64,000 nucleotides of DNA from JACCZX01 sp963801035 (GCA_963801035.1 CAWDDF010000002.1:1-64000); one strand, 5' to 3'. Shown: positions 18,421-30,484, counted from the stretch's first letter. The notes: generated by a model not told the origin, from the sequence alone. Program-made: numbers and translations.

Positions 18421-20439
18421 ATGACTTACTTCGTCACGGGTGCGACCGGTTTTATCGGCAAGCGCCTCGTCAAGAAACTGCTTGCGCGTCGAGCCGGCGT
18501 CGTCTACTTCCTGATCCGGCAGGAAAGCCGCGACAAGGTGCCCGAGTTGCTCGATTACTGGGGGACAGACGAGACGCACGCGGTTCCGATCGTCGGCGAT
18601 CTCGTCAAGCCGTTACTCGGTCTATCGAAGTCGGATTTAAAGAAACTGACCGGCAAGATCGAACACTTTTTTCATCTTGCCGCGGTGTATGACCTGAAGG
18701 CCGACGCCGACACGCAAGTAGCGATCAACATCGACGGCACGAAGAACGCAGTCGCGCTGGCAAATGAAATCGACGCAGGGATTTTCCAGCACGTGTCGTC
18801 GATTGCCGCCGCGGGCATGTACGAGGGCGTGTTCCGCGAAGACATGTTTGACGAGGCCGAGGGCCTCGATCATCCCTATTTCGCGACGAAGCATGAGTCC
18901 GAAAAGATTGCGCGCACTGAAGCGCGCATGCCATGGCGCGTCTATCGCCCAGGGCTGGTGGTCGGCGATAGCAAAACCGGCGAGATGGACAAGATCGACG
19001 GACCGTATTACTTCTTCAAGCTGATCCAGAAAATTCGCAATCTGCTCCCGCCATGGATGCCGATGGTGGGGCTGGAAGGTGGACGCATCAACATCGTGCC
19101 CGTTGACTTCGTGGTCGATGCAATCGACCACATCGCGCACAAAAAAGGTCTCGACAGACAGGCTTTCCATCTAGTCGATCCGACGCCGTACCGAGTAGGC
19201 GATGTGTTGAACATCTTCGCGCGTGCCGCTCACGCCCCGAAGTTTTCGTTGCGCGTCAATGCGGCTTTGCTGGGGTTCGTACCAAGCAGTGTCAAGCGAG
19301 GGCTGCTGGCACTGACGCCGGTGCGCCGTATTCGAAATGCCGTGATGAAGGATCTCGGTCTACCGGACGACATCATCACGTTCGTCAACTATCCGACGCG
19401 CTTCGACACGCGGGAAACAACCGCCGCGCTAAAGGGCAGTGGCATCCATGTGCCGCGCCTCGAGGATTACGCGTACCGGCTGTGGGACTACTGGGAACGT
19501 CATCTTGACCCGGACCTGTTCATTGATCGCACATTGAAAGGCCAGGTGCAGGGAAGGGTGGTGCTCGTTACCGGTGGCTCGTCGGGTATCGGCCTCGCAG
19601 CGGCCCACAAGCTCGCGCATGCCGGTGCAGTGACGGTGATCGTCGGCCGCGAGCAGGAAAAGCTCGACGCTGCGAAGAATGAAATCGATGCCGCGTTGAA
19701 AGCAAAGAACGGTGCCGCAACCAAGGGAGGGGAGGTTGTCACGTACTCGGCGGATCTGGCGAGCCTCGAAAGTTGCGACACGATGGTTGCCTGGCTGATT
19801 GAAACCTACGGCGGCGTCGACGTGTTGATCAACAACGCCGGTCGCTCGATTCGGCGCGGCATCGAATCAAGCAAAGAGCGCTTTCACGACTACGAGCGCA
19901 CGATGCAACTGAACTACTTCGGGTGTCTGCGCACGACGATGGGATTGCTTCCTGGCATGGCCGCGAAGCGCAAGGGCCATGTTGTCAACATCTCGTCTAT
20001 CGGCGTGCTGACGAACGCGCCGCGCTTTTCGGCCTATGTTGCTTCCAAGGCGGCGCTCGACGCCTGGACCCGCTGTGCGGCATCCGAGTATCTCGACGTC
20101 GGTGTGACTTTCACGACGATCAACATGCCGCTGGTCCGCACGCCGATGATCGCGCCGACGAAGATCTATCAGAACGTTCCGACCTTGTCGCCCGAAGAAG
20201 CGGCTGACCTGATCGTGCAGGCGATCGTTTACAAGCCGGTGCGGATTGCGACGCGGCTCGGTATCTTTGGCCAAGTGCTGCATGCGCTCGCGCCTAGAGT
20301 CGCGCAGATCGTGATGAACACCACCTTCAGAATGTTTCCGGACTCGGATGCTTCGAAGGGCGCGAAGGAAGGCGAGAAGACCAAAGCGACCGCGGATCAG
20401 ATTGCTTATGCCAATCTGATGCGAGGCATCCACTTCTAA
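18421..20439 (+). CDS. Bifunctional fatty acyl-CoA reductase (two SDR domains), fatty-alcohol forming
   Basis: A 672-residue fusion of two Rossmann domains. The N-terminal extended SDR has MTYFVTGATGFIGKRLVKKL (nucleotide loop at residues 7-13) and the active-site pair Tyr153/Lys157 (HPYFATKHESEK). The C-terminal classical SDR begins near residue 378 (GRVVLVTGGSSGIGLA), with NNAGRSIRRG and Tyr539/Lys543 (FSAYVASKAAL). The architecture, length and many segments (FHHL-type FFHLAAVYDLKAD, FVNYPTRFD, TFTTINMPLVRTPMIAPTKI) match Marinobacter acyl-CoA reductase (Maqu_2507 type), which reduces acyl-CoA through aldehyde to alcohol with NADPH. Such alcohols feed wax-ester synthesis. Intact; ATG 18421 follows GGGGAGA. 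Confidence 0.88.
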   Translation: MTYFVTGATGFIGKRLVKKLLARRAGVVYFLIRQESRDKVPELLDYWGTDETHAVPIVGDLVKPLLGLSKSDLKKLTGKIEHFFHLAAVYDLKADADTQVAINIDGTKNAVALANEIDAGIFQHVSSIAAAGMYEGVFREDMFDEAEGLDHPYFATKHESEKIARTEARMPWRVYRPGLVVGDSKTGEMDKIDGPYYFFKLIQKIRNLLPPWMPMVGLEGGRINIVPVDFVVDAIDHIAHKKGLDRQAFHLVDPTPYRVGDVLNIFARAAHAPKFSLRVNAALLGFVPSSVKRGLLALTPVRRIRNAVMKDLGLPDDIITFVNYPTRFDTRETTAALKGSGIHVPRLEDYAYRLWDYWERHLDPDLFIDRTLKGQVQGRVVLVTGGSSGIGLAAAHKLAHAGAVTVIVGREQEKLDAAKNEIDAALKAKNGAATKGGEVVTYSADLASLESCDTMVAWLIETYGGVDVLINNAGRSIRRGIESSKERFHDYERTMQLNYFGCLRTTMGLLPGMAAKRKGHVVNISSIGVLTNAPRFSAYVASKAALDAWTRCAASEYLDVGVTFTTINMPLVRTPMIAPTKIYQNVPTLSPEEAADLIVQAIVYKPVRIATRLGIFGQVLHALAPRVAQIVMNTTFRMFPDSDASKGAKEGEKTKATADQIAYANLMRGIHF

Positions 20440-20454
20440 GACGCTCCGCTGCCT

Positions 20455-21424
20455 CTAACGAGCGACAGAGAGGGCGATGTCGGTATCGGCGATCGGCCGC
20501 GGCTGTCGGACGTGATCGCGGCTCTGGCTGACGCGGTCGCTTGACGACTTCGATCAGCTTGGCCAGTACTTCATCGCTTGCGCTCATCGCGAGGTGACCG
20601 ATTTTTTCGAACCAGACCACCTCTGCGCAGGCGAGCACCTGCGAATCGCGTGGCACGATCAAGTTGTCGTGCCGGCTCGCAAAGCAGATGAAGTCAACGG
20701 GTTCATCGCTTTCGGCCAGATGGCGCAGATAGCCGGATGCACGCCGCATCTGGTGCGTATTTTTGCCGTGTGCAAAGCGGGCGAAGACGGTGCCGTGATG
20801 CGGCGTGGAGATTGTGATGACACGCGCAACGGCGTCGTGCCCTTTGTTGCGCAAGAACGCGCGTGCTGCCAAACCGCCCATGCTGTGGCAGATCAGCGTT
20901 ATTCGCTCGGCGCCGCTTTCCGCACGTAATTTTTCAACGGCTCTGTCCAACACCGCCGCGTATTGCTCAACGGGTACATAAGCAGGTTCAAGATTGACTG
21001 TCGCGACGTTCCAGTCCCGAGGTAATCCCAGAAGCACCCAACGGCGCCACGAAGCCCGGTTGCACATGTAGCCATGAACAAGCAGCACCGCCGGGCGTGC
21101 AGCATCCTTGACAATGGGTCGCTCTGGAAAATTCGCGCGCCATGGCTGATCGATATTGAACACGATGAATGAGCGCCATGACTCGACCAGCCAAAGACGC
21201 AGCGCATCGAGCACATTGAGTCGCGCAACCGCGCGCCGATCGAGCGCGGCGCCAACGATGAACTCGATGCCGAGTGGAACAGCATGAATTGCAAACGGCA
21301 GCAGTAACCCAAGCGCGATTGCAATCCATGGCGAAACGTCGAGACTGACAAGCCACACCGCCAGGACTGCGGCCAGCGTGAAGGACAGCAATGAGGAGAT
21401 TCGAAGGATTCGACCGAGCGTCAT
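20455..21424 (-). CDS. Membrane-anchored alpha/beta hydrolase (lipase/acyltransferase-like)
   Basis: A hydrolase of about 320 residues with two N-terminal membrane segments (LLSFTLAAVLAVWLVSLDV, WIAIALGLLLPFAIHAVPLG). The oxyanion region is VLLVHGYMCNRASWRRW; the nucleophile elbow is CHSMGGLAARAFL (GxSxG-type HSMGG); TPHHGT is typical of triacylglycerol lipases; the catalytic Asp and His are likely in SRHDNLIVP and EKIGHLAMS. ATG 21424 overlaps the stop of the last solute-binding-protein gene (ATGA), so it is the final gene of that operon. The uninterrupted frame runs to 20327, inside the opposite gene, but an indel near 20520 would give ADTDIALSVAR and a stop at 20455, next to the convergent stop codon. 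I consider that the true end. Confidence 0.78.
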
Positions 21425-23240
21425 CAAGCCTGCGGTCGCTCGTGGGCGCCGTTATCGACATCGAGGTACGCCCAGGTGCGGGTCGTGAAGGGGTGCCGTC
21501 GGTAGCCCAAGAGCCACGGCTGCGCGAGATCCTGCTGAATCCGATGCAGGTGGAACTTGTACGGCATGTAGGCAACCAGCAAGCGGGTCGCCTCGTGCAT
21601 TGTTGCCAGGCGCTCCGGACCATTCGGCAACTCACGCTGACGTTCGTATAGCTGGTCATACGCTTTCAACGAGAAGCGCGCGTCGTTGGCCGATCCCTTG
21701 TTGGGTCCGTAAGCAAGACTGAAGAACAAGTCGCTGTCTGGCTCCTGCGCTTGCCACGCAAAATTCCAGATCATCAATGTGCCGGCGATGGACCGCTTCA
21801 CCAGTTCGGGCCACTGCGCCACATGAAATTCCATTTTCAAGCCGATTGCGGTCATGTAGCGTCGCCACTGCTCGCTTTGTCTACGATCGATTTCTGACGG
21901 AGATGCAGCCTTCTCGAGAATCAGCGGTGAGCCGTCCGGCTGCTCGCGCCAACCATCGTTGTTGCGATCGATGTAACCGTACGTATCGAGCAGCGCTTTC
22001 GCCTGTGCCGGGTTGTATTCCGACATGCCGGTGCGCCATTGCGGGATCGTAACCAAAGGTGCCCGGGACGATCGGCGATTGCGCAGCCACGCCGTTGCCT
22101 TTGAAAATTTGGCGAATGTAGTCCTCGTTATCGAAGCCCAGGCTGATTGCACGTCGCAGGGCGACGCGCTCAGGCGTGTAGCCGCCGACAATTGGATCCT
22201 CCATATTGAAAGAGGTCATCGCAAGATCCGCCATCGCCGTCACGTCAAGCCGCACCCCGCGACGCGCAAGATTCGGCGCCAGCTTTCGATTTGGCGCGAC
22301 CAGCGCGCCGTACTCGATCGGCACAAGCAGGTGATCGAGTGCGCCCTGCTCGAACGACAGCAGACGCGGCTGCGCTTCCTGAATAATGGAAACCTCGACC
22401 CGGTTCACCAGCGGGACGTGCCGCCCCCGAAGTCGCTCAACGTCAGCCGCAAGTCGAGGCGAATTTTCCGGCGCAGTAAACCCGTAGATTTCTTCGCGGT
22501 ACGTCGGGTTGCGTTCGAGCACGATGCGCGACGTGCGAGTCCACTGAGCAAGCCGGAAGGGGCCGGTGCCGACCGGGTGCGCCATGATCTGATCGCCGTA
22601 TGCCTCGACGACCTCGTGCGCAACGGCGCCCAGCGGATTCGCCAGTGCGAGCAAGTTGACGAATCGGGGGTTGGGCCGCTCCAGCCGAACCTGAAACGTG
22701 TAGCGATCGAGCACCTGCAATCCCTCGACGTCGCGCCGGTAGTCGAACGGTTGATTTCCCTTCAGTGCGCGTTGCCTGATTTGTTCGAGGCCGATGATTC
22801 GCGCCGGCTCCAGGACGAACAACACCTGGCTCTTCCAGCGCGGGTCGAACACTCGCTTTATCGAGTAAACATAGTCGGCTGCAATCAGCTCGCGCCGCCG
22901 GCCCTTGAAGGCGGCATCGTCCTGAAAAAAGATGCCCGGTGTAAGTCGAACAGTGAACGTACGGAAATCGCTGGAGACTTCCGGAAGCGCTGCAGCGGTA
23001 TTCGGCACCAGGCGAACCGGCCGCGCCAGGAAGTCGTAGCGCAGCGGCGCATCGAAGAGGTGACTGATGATCGTGTTCGAGTAGTAATCTTGTGTTTGCG
23101 CCGGATCGAAGCCGGTTTCTGGGATTTGAAAACAAACGCGCAGGTTCTTGAGCGTTGGCGACTGCGCCTTGGCTGCTCCAATATTGAGCGGCGCAACGGT
23201 GCCGGCTACTGCCGGCCGCAACGAAATCCCTGCGCCGCAC
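21424..23240 (-). CDS. ABC transporter solute-binding protein, family 5 (copy 1; frameshifted)
   Basis: A periplasmic binding protein of about 600 residues, SBP_bac_5 (DppA/OppA/YejA) family, for peptides or similar ligands. Typical segments are CFQIPETGFDPAQTQDYYSN, TPGIFFQDDAAFKGRRRELI, the conserved HPVGTGPFRLAQWTR, GGYTPERVALRRAISLGFD and LLDTYGYIDRNNDGWREQPD. The likely start is GTG 23240, two bases after the previous gene; it opens RRRDFVAAG, a twin-arginine-like signal that joins VAGTVAPLNIGAAKAQ after a one-base indel near 23205. A second indel near 22050 joins the C-terminal part, which ends by overlapping the hydrolase start. It is the last of five paralogues in one operon. Confidence 0.82.
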
Positions 23241-23242
23241 GT

Positions 23243-25052
23243 TCAGACTCGCGGCCGCTGCGTCATGTCCACGTCGACCCACTTGAATGCATCGCGTGCG
23301 AAAGGGTGGCGGCGATAGCCGATCACCCATGGATGCACGAAGGTGTTCAGGATGCGATGGCCCACCGGTGCCAGCGGCTGATAAGCGATCAAGATCTTCT
23401 TCATTTCGTTGATCGCCGCCTGGCGCTCGGGGCCGTCGGGCATCGCCTTCTGCTTCTCGAACAGCGCGTTGTAGCGCGGGTGGTTGAAGCGCGACTGGTT
23501 GGCGCCGCCGGCATTCGGCCCGTAGGCGAGGTCGAGGAAGTATTCGCCGTCCGAGGTCGCCGCGTTCCAACCTGCGCCCCACATCATCAGCTGGCCGGCG
23601 CGGGCATTCTTCAGGTTGTCCGGGAACGTGCGGACGTTGAACTGAATACGCACGCCGACAGCAGCCATCGACTTGCGCCAGATCTCGTTCAGTGATCGTG
23701 AGAACTGATCGGATTGCGTCGCGTATTCGAGCACTAGCGGTTTGCCTTCGGGCGTCTCGCGCCAGCCGTCGCCGTCGGCATCCAGGTAACCATAGGTATC
23801 GAGTAGGGCGTTAGCGTGGACGCTGTTGCCGCGTTCATCGGGCGTCACGAAGTCGCGATCGAAGCCATACACGCCGGGCGGCACGATCGATTGCGCTGGC
23901 ACCATCTGACCGCGCCGCGTCTGGCGGATTTCTAGGTCGGCCAGATAGCCCATTGCCACTGCCCGCCGCAACGCGACCTTGTGTGGCTCATAGCCGCCTA
24001 CCAGCGGGTCGTTCATGTTGAAGTAGCTGTAGATGATGTCGGGGCTGATCACCCTCTGCAATTGAATGCCCTGCTTAGCCAGCGCCGGCGCCATCTTGCC
24101 GCCGGGCGCAGCGGTGTTTAGCAACTCGCCGGGTGAGCCAATGTCGAGCTGGCCGTTGAGGAACGCCAGCCACTGCGGCTGCGTCTCGTTGATGATCGAG
24201 ATTTCAACCCGATCGAGCAACGGCAGCTTGCTGCCCTTCAATCGCTGCAACACCGCTTGGCCGTAGGCATCGTCAGGCGCCGGGCTGGCGTCGTACAGCT
24301 CTTCGCGAAAGTCGGGATTCCGTTCAAGCACGATCAGCGAGGCACGGCGCCAGTGCACGAGGCGGAAGGGTCCGGTTCCCACCGGCCTGGCCATCAACTC
24401 CGCCTCGGGCAAGGCCTCGACCACTTCGCGAGCCACGGCGCCGAAGTAATTGGCGAAAGCGAACGCCAGCAAGAAGCGGGGATTCGGTTCAGCCAACGTG
24501 ATCTGGAAGGTGTAGCGGTCGAGCACGCGGGCGCCAGCCACCGGGGCGTCGTAGTCAAAGCGGCGACCGGGCGCCAGCGCGGCCTTGCGCAGTTCTTCCA
24601 TGCCAAGCGGCGAGCTCTTCGCCAGTGCCGGGTAGTGCGGGCTCTTCCAGCGCGGATCGAAGCAGCGCTTGAACTGGAAGATGCAGTCGGCCGCCACCAT
24701 TTCGCGGCGCTGCCCCTTGAACAAAGCATCGTCTTGGAAGTAGATGCGGGGTCGCAGCTCGACGGTGAACACGCGGGAGTCGGCTGACACATGCGGCATC
24801 GACGCCGCCGTGCGCGGCCTCAGTTTCACCGGGTTGGCCAAGAAGTCATACTGCAGCGGCGATTCGATGATGTGCGGGATTACGGTGTTCGAATACAGAT
24901 CGCTGACCTGAGCCGGATCAAACCCGGTCTCGGCGGCGGGGAACGACCAGCGCACCACCTTCTGCGCATCAGGTTGCGCGTTCGACGGCTGAGGAAGCGC
25001 CGCGGCCGTGACAATGGCGCCTGTGCGTCCGAAGAAAACCACGCCGGCTCAC
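23243..25052 (-). CDS. ABC transporter solute-binding protein, family 5 (copy 2)
   Basis: The mature part is intact (about 580 residues): VVRWSFPAAETGFDPAQVSD, RPRIYFQDDALFKGQRREMV, ARPVGTGPFRLVHWRRASLI and LLDTYGYLDADGDGWRETPE. The open frame itself begins with an odd MVFFGRTGAIVTAAALPQP. In another frame the same DNA gives SRRGFLRT from GTG 25052, whose GTGA overlaps the stop of the upstream gene. So the true N-terminus is probably a Tat-type signal (SRRGFLRT joined to GAIVTAAALPQPSNA) with one indel near 25030. It is one of five paralogues and differs most from the others around residues 130-170 (DCIFQFKRCFDPRWKSPHYP). The ligand is unknown. Confidence 0.87.
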
Positions 25053-26852
25053 TGGGTCCCCTTCGCTTGCGCGTCCGCGTCGATGTCGACGTACTGCCAC
25101 CACTCGGTCCAATATGGTGGCCGTCGATAGCCATGCAACCATGGCTGTGCAATGTCCGTGTGAATGCGGTGCACGCCCCACTTATAAGGCGCATACGCGA
25201 TCAGTAGTCGCTTCGCCTCGTCGAACAATTGCAGACGCTCCGGCCCGTCTGGCAGGCTGCGCATCTTCTTATAGATTGCGTCGAACTCCGCGTTCTTGAA
25301 GCGCGCCAGGTTCTGTCCTCCGATATGCGCGCTGGAGCCGCGATCGAGAATAGGTTGTCCGTCCGGAGAATCGGCTGTGAGACCGACGCGCCACACCATG
25401 TACTTACCAGCGCGCGAGTTCTTGAGATTCTCTGGCCACTTGGCAACACGAAAGTCCGTTCGCACGCCAAGCGAATCCATATCCTTGCGCACAAGCTCAG
25501 CGAGCTGACGGTTGGCCTGGCTGGGTTCAGTCGACACTTCCAGCGTCAACAACTCACCGTTCGGCTGCTCTCGCCAGCCGTCGCCATCGCGGTCGACGTA
25601 GCCGTACAGGTCGAGTAAAGCCTTGGCGCGTGGCAGATCGTATTCGCCGTTTTCACTGCGAAAGTCGGCGTTGAAGCCGATGGTGTTGGGCATCGTCGGC
25701 GATTGCGCAGGAATCGCTTGGTTTTTGCGCGCAAGGCGGATCTCCTGCGGCGTGTTGGTCGCAAGATTGATCGCACGGCGCAACGCCACCTTGTCGGGTG
25801 CGTAGCCGCCGATCACGGGGTGGTCCATGTTGTAGACCGACATCGTTAGATCTGACGCGAGCACTCGATACAGCTGCATGTTCTGGCGCTGCAGGTTCGG
25901 CGCCAGTTTGCCGTTGGGCGCGGCGAGGTTGATGAACTCGTTTGCGATTCGTTCCATCAAATCCTGCTGCTTGTTCAGAAACGACAGCCACCGTGGCTGC
26001 TGCTCTTCAATGATCGAAATTTCAACTCGATCGATCATCGGCAGGCGTCGGCCGCGAAAGCGCTGCAATAACGCCTGGCCTTCTACGTCATCCTCATTGG
26101 GCTCGGCGTCGTAAAACATTTCCCGAAACGTCAGGATTGCGCTCGAGCACGATTCGCGATGACCGTCGCCATTCGGCGAGACGAAAAGGACCGGTGCCGA
26201 CTGGGTGCGCAGGAATATCGTCGCCGTAGGCCTCGACTACCTCACGCGCAACCGCGCCATACAAGTCGCCCAGAGCAAGCAGATGCAGAAAACGTGGACG
26301 TGGTTCGTCCAACTTGAACTGCAACGTATAGCGGTCGAGTGCGCGAATGCCATCCACTTCACGGTCGTAGTCGAACGGCGTTTTCGACTTCAACGCCAGG
26401 TCGCGCAGCGCTGCCATGCCGCTGATTCCTTCCTCAGATAGCCGAGGGTAGTTCGGCGACTTCCAGCGCGGATCGAAGTAACGCTTGAACGAATAGACGT
26501 AGTCGTTGGCGGTCAGCTCGCGCTTTTGTCCTTTGAATGCCGGGTCGTCCTGAAAGTAGATTCCCGGCCGCAGCTTGATAGTCCAGACCCGAAAGTCATC
26601 CGACACTTTCGGCATCTCGACCGCTGTATTCGGTTTGATCTTGAAGGGGCGGGCAAGATGGTCGTATCGATACAGTGCGTCGAAGATGTGCGGTGTGACG
26701 GTGCGCGAATACAGGTCGGTGACCTGTGCTGGATCGAATCCGGTTTCGGCTATCGGAAACGCATAGCGGAGAACTTTAGGTTGCTGCGCGTGACCGGGCG
26801 CGCCGATCATCGCTAGCGCCAGGCAGAAGACAACAGCAGCCCGATTCGCCAT
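25049..26852 (-). CDS. ABC transporter solute-binding protein, family 5 (copy 3; one frameshift)
   Basis: About 600 residues. It starts at ATG 26852, which overlaps the preceding stop (TAATG), with a Sec signal peptide MANRAAVVFCLALAMIGAPG ending in HAQ rather than a twin-arginine signal as in its paralogues. Family segments are RYAFPIAETGFDPAQVTDLY, RPGIYFQDDPAFKGQKRELT, HPVGTGPFRLAEWRRSSRIV and LLDLYGYVDRDGDGWREQPN. A single extra T in a TTT run near 26112 splits it between VLERNPDV and EMFYDAEPNEDDVEG. The stop overlaps the GTG start of the next gene (GTGA). It is part of a translationally coupled five-gene array. Confidence 0.85.
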
Positions 26853-28671
26853 TAGCCAATTGCCCTGGCTTGCGCTTCTGCATCGATGTCAACGTAAACC
26901 CACCAATCGCGCCAGAATGGTGGACGCCGGAATCCGATGACCCATGGCCACGCCAGATCGGTGAGGATGCGGTGCACGTGGTACTTGTACGGAACGTACG
27001 CACTGATGATGCGCTTGGCTTCATAGAACAGCCGTTCGCGCTCTGGACTGTTCGGCATCGTGCGGATCAGGTTGTAAATGCGATCGAATTCCTTGTTCTC
27101 GAAGCGCGCGAGGTTCTGCCCGCCCTTGTGCGTGGTCGCCATGATGTCGAGTGCCAGGCGGCCGTCAGGCGACGCGGCGCTGTAGCCGAGGTTCCACGCC
27201 ATCAGCTTGCCGGCGCGCGCCGATTTGAGATTCTCCGGCCACTTGGCCGTCACGAAGTCGACGCGAATGCCGATGCTGTTGAGGTCCTTGCGCCGTAATT
27301 CGTCGCGTTGCCGCGTTCGCTGATCGGGCGTCGAGGCCCACCGCAGCAGCAGCGGACTGCCGTCGGGCTGTTCTCGCCAGCCATCGCCGTCGCGGTCGAC
27401 GTAGCCGTAGGTGTCGAGCAGCGCGCGCGCCTGCGCCAGATCGTGGCTCGGCACGACGTAGTCCTTGTCGTAGCCGACGATATTCGGCATCAGGCCCGAA
27501 TGCGCCGGCACTGCCTGGCCGCGCCAGAACAAACGGATCTCCTGATCGATATCGGTCGACAGGCCGATCGCTCGGCGCAGCGCCACTTTCTCGGGCGTAT
27601 AGCCGCCCACGACCGGGTCTTCCATGTTGAAGTAAGACAGCGTGATGTCGGAGGCCAGGGTCCGGTACATCTTTACGTTTTGCTTCGCGAGAAACGGCGC
27701 CAGCTTGCCGTTGGGCGCGGCGGTGTTGACGAAGTCGAATGGCACCTGCCACGCGACGTCGGACTGTTTGTTCAGGAACGACAGCCAGCGCGGTTGCACC
27801 TCCTCGATGATCGACACCTCGACCCGGTCGACCATCGGCAGCTTGCGGCCCTTCAGCTTTGCCAGCAGCGCCTGTCCTTCGGCGTCATCGGCGTTCGGAT
27901 GAGCGTCGTAGAACACATCGCGATAGGTCGGATTGCGTTCGAGCACGATGCGCGAGGAGCGTCGCCACTCGGCCAGCCGGAACGGACCGGTTCCGATCGG
28001 ATGCGCCGACATCGTGTCGCCGTACATTTCGACGACTTCACGCGCGACGGCGCCGTAAAGGCTGGCATCGGCCAGCGCCTCGACGAAACGAGGGTTGGGC
28101 TCCTCGAACTCGAAACGGATCGTGTAACGGTCGAGTGCGCGCATCCCTCCAACCGGCGTGTCGTAATCGAACGCCTGCTTGCCTTTCAACGCGCGCTTTC
28201 GCGTAGCGCGGCCATGCCGACGAATCTTCAGGTCGGCGAGGCTCGCCACCAATGGCGACTTCCAGCGTGGATCGAAGAATCGCTTGTAGGAGTACACATA
28301 ATCGGCGGCGACCAACTCGCGCCGCTCGCCCTTGAAAGCGGGGTCGTCCTGAAAATAAATGCCGCGCTTCAACCGAACGATCCAAATACGAAAGTCGGCG
28401 GACACTTCGGGCATGCCATCGGCGGTCGCCGGGCGTATTTCATACGGCCGTGCGAGGTAGTCGTAACCGTACGGCGACTCGAAGATGTGCGACGTGACGA
28501 TCCGTGAGTACAGATCATTGATCGCGGCAGGGTCGAAGCCCGTCTCCGCGACCTCAAACGCGTAACGCAGCACCTTCTTACCGCTTTGCGAGGGTGTCTG
28601 CGCAGAGTGGATGCCGCTATTGGTAACGCACCGAGCGCCTTGAGCGCGTCACGCCGGCTAAGCAAACTCAT
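26852..28671 (-). CDS. ABC transporter solute-binding protein, family 5 (copy 4; frameshift after signal)
   Basis: About 600 residues. ATG 28671 overlaps the upstream stop (ATGA) and gives MSLLSRRDALKALGALPIAA, a Tat signal (SRRDALK). An indel near 28620 joins GIHSAQTPSQSGKKVLRYAF and the long intact frame EVAETGFDPAAINDLYSRIV. Other marks are KRGIYFQDDPAFKGERRELV, HPIGTGPFRLAEWRRSSRIV, GGYTPEKVALRRAIGLSTDI and LLDTYGYVDRDGDGWREQPD. A short garbled stretch (KIRRHGRATRKRALKG, near 28210) points to a further compensated indel pair. It is closest to copy 3 by eye, suggesting a recent duplication. Ligand unknown. Confidence 0.86.
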
Positions 28672-30484
28672 GCGCCGCGTTCGCCCTTCAGATCGTTATC
28701 GATATCCACGTACTTCCACATCGCGCGCATGAACGAGTGACGTCGGTACCCGACGACCCATGGATGAAACACCGCTGTTTCGATGCGATGGCCGACGAAC
28801 TTGTAGGGCATGTAGGCCACGAAAAGCTTCTTCGCCTGCAGGAACACCGCATCGCGCTCGGGACCGTCCGGCAACGTTTTCTGCAGCGCGTAACAGCTTG
28901 TTGTATGCCGGAAGGTTGAAGCGCGCGTGATTTGCCTGCCCGATGTTTGAGCTGTTTCCGAGCGCGAGAAAGACTTCGCCGTCCGGCTGCGCGGCGACCC
29001 AGCCGACGCGCCACATCATCAACTTACCCGCGCGCGAGTTCTTCAGATTCTCCGGCCACTTGGCGGGCTTGAAAGCAATGTTGACATTGATCGCGGTCAT
29101 GCTCTTGCGCCAGATCTCGTCGAGCTGGCGCGACAGTTGATCAGGCTGCGTAGCCATCTCGAGCGTGAGCGGTTTGCCATCGGGCATCTCGCGCCAGCCG
29201 TCGCCGTCCTTGTCAACGTATCCAAACGAATCGAGCAGCGCCTTGGCGCGCGCCGGGCTGTAGTCGCTCATTTCGCTCTTGAACGCCGGGTCGTAGCCGG
29301 AGGTAAGAGGGGATACCGGCGACTGTGACGGAATCGACTGGCCCTTGCGCACGAGCCGGATCTCGTTCGGCATTTCGTAGGCAAGTCCTACCGCCCGCCG
29401 CAGCGCAACCTTGTCTGCTGTGTAGCCACCGACGAGCGGATGCTCCATATTGAACAGCGCCATATCGACGCTGGCGCGATAGTCGCGGTCCATCTGAATG
29501 CCGCGCTTGACGAGATTCGGTGCGAGCTTGCCATTTGGGATGATCAGGTTCGCCATGTCATAGGGAATCTCGTCCACCAGATCGTGCTCTGCATTCAAGA
29601 ACGCGAGCCAGCGCGGCTGATTCTCCTCAACGATGTAGACCTCGACGCGATCGACCAACGGCAGCTTGCGGCCCTTCATCCGTGCTGCCGCCTGCTCGCC
29701 CGCCTCATCGGTAGGCTGCTCGTTGTAATAGTCATCGCGGTAACCGGGATTTTTCTCGAGCACGATGCGCGACGAGCGCCGCCAGTCGACGAGCCGATAC
29801 GGGCCGGTGCCGACCGGGTTCGCCATCATCTGCTTCTCGTCGTACATCTCGTCGACTTCGCGTGCGACGGCGCCGAGGAAGGTACTGTTCGCTAAGTACT
29901 GATGGAAGCGTGGCGCCGGTGCGGCCAATTTGATCTGCAGCGTGTAACGGTCCAGTGCCCGAACGCCTTCGACCTCCCGGTCGTAGTCGAACCTCGCGCC
30001 CTTTAAAGCGGCCGCCCTGATCTCGGACAGGCCGAGCAGCTTCGAGTTTTCGAGCAGCGTGACGTTTTGGCTCTTGAACTTCGGGTGATAGAAGCGCTTG
30101 ATCGAATACACATAGTCCTGCGCGACCAGTTCGCGCTTCTGGCCTTTAAAAGCCGGGTGATCCTGGAAATAGATGCCGGGTCGAATGCGGACCGTAAACG
30201 TGGTGAAGTCGCTCGACACTTCCGGCATCGCTTCCGCTGTGTTCGGGACGATCTTGGCAGGGCGCGCAAGGAAGTCATATGCCAAGGGTGCATCGAAGAT
30301 ATTGCCGATGATGCTGCTTGAATAAAAATCGTTGACCTGCGCCGGATCAAAGCCCGTCTCCGCTACACGGAACGCAGTAACGCAGTACTTTTAATCCATC
30401 GCTGGCCGGTTGTGCCGTCGCGTTGCTCGCTGCTGCTGCAGGCACCGCCACGAGTGCTTTGGTGAAGTCGCGCCTACTCGTCAT
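28668..30484 (-). CDS. ABC transporter solute-binding protein, family 5 (copy 5; frameshifted at both ends)
   Basis: The promoter-proximal member of the array. ATG 30484 opens MTSRRDFTKALVAVPAAAAS, a Tat signal (SRRDFTK) with an Ala-rich core. A one-base insertion near 30380 leads into FRVAETGFDPAQVNDFYSSS. The main frame has RPGIYFQDHPAFKGQKRELV, NPVGTGPYRLVDWRRSSRIV, GGYTADKVALRRAVGLAYEM and LLDSFGYVDKDGDGWREMPD. A missing base near 28893 moves the end to LPDGPERDAVFLQAKKLFVA and WVVGYRRHSFMRAMWKYVDI. The gene is divergent from the permease genes with less than 100 bases between them, so both units probably share a regulatory region. Confidence 0.84.

Noticed and set aside
20327..20454. C-terminal extension of the alpha/beta hydrolase into the acyl-CoA reductase gene
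   Set aside because: The tail is an Arg/Ser-rich reverse translation of the opposite gene; a one-base indel gives a natural stop at 20455.
22013..23695. 560-residue open frame on the plus strand
   Set aside because: It is antisense to two binding-protein genes with clear family motifs; such long shadow frames are common in GC-rich DNA and it shows no domain.
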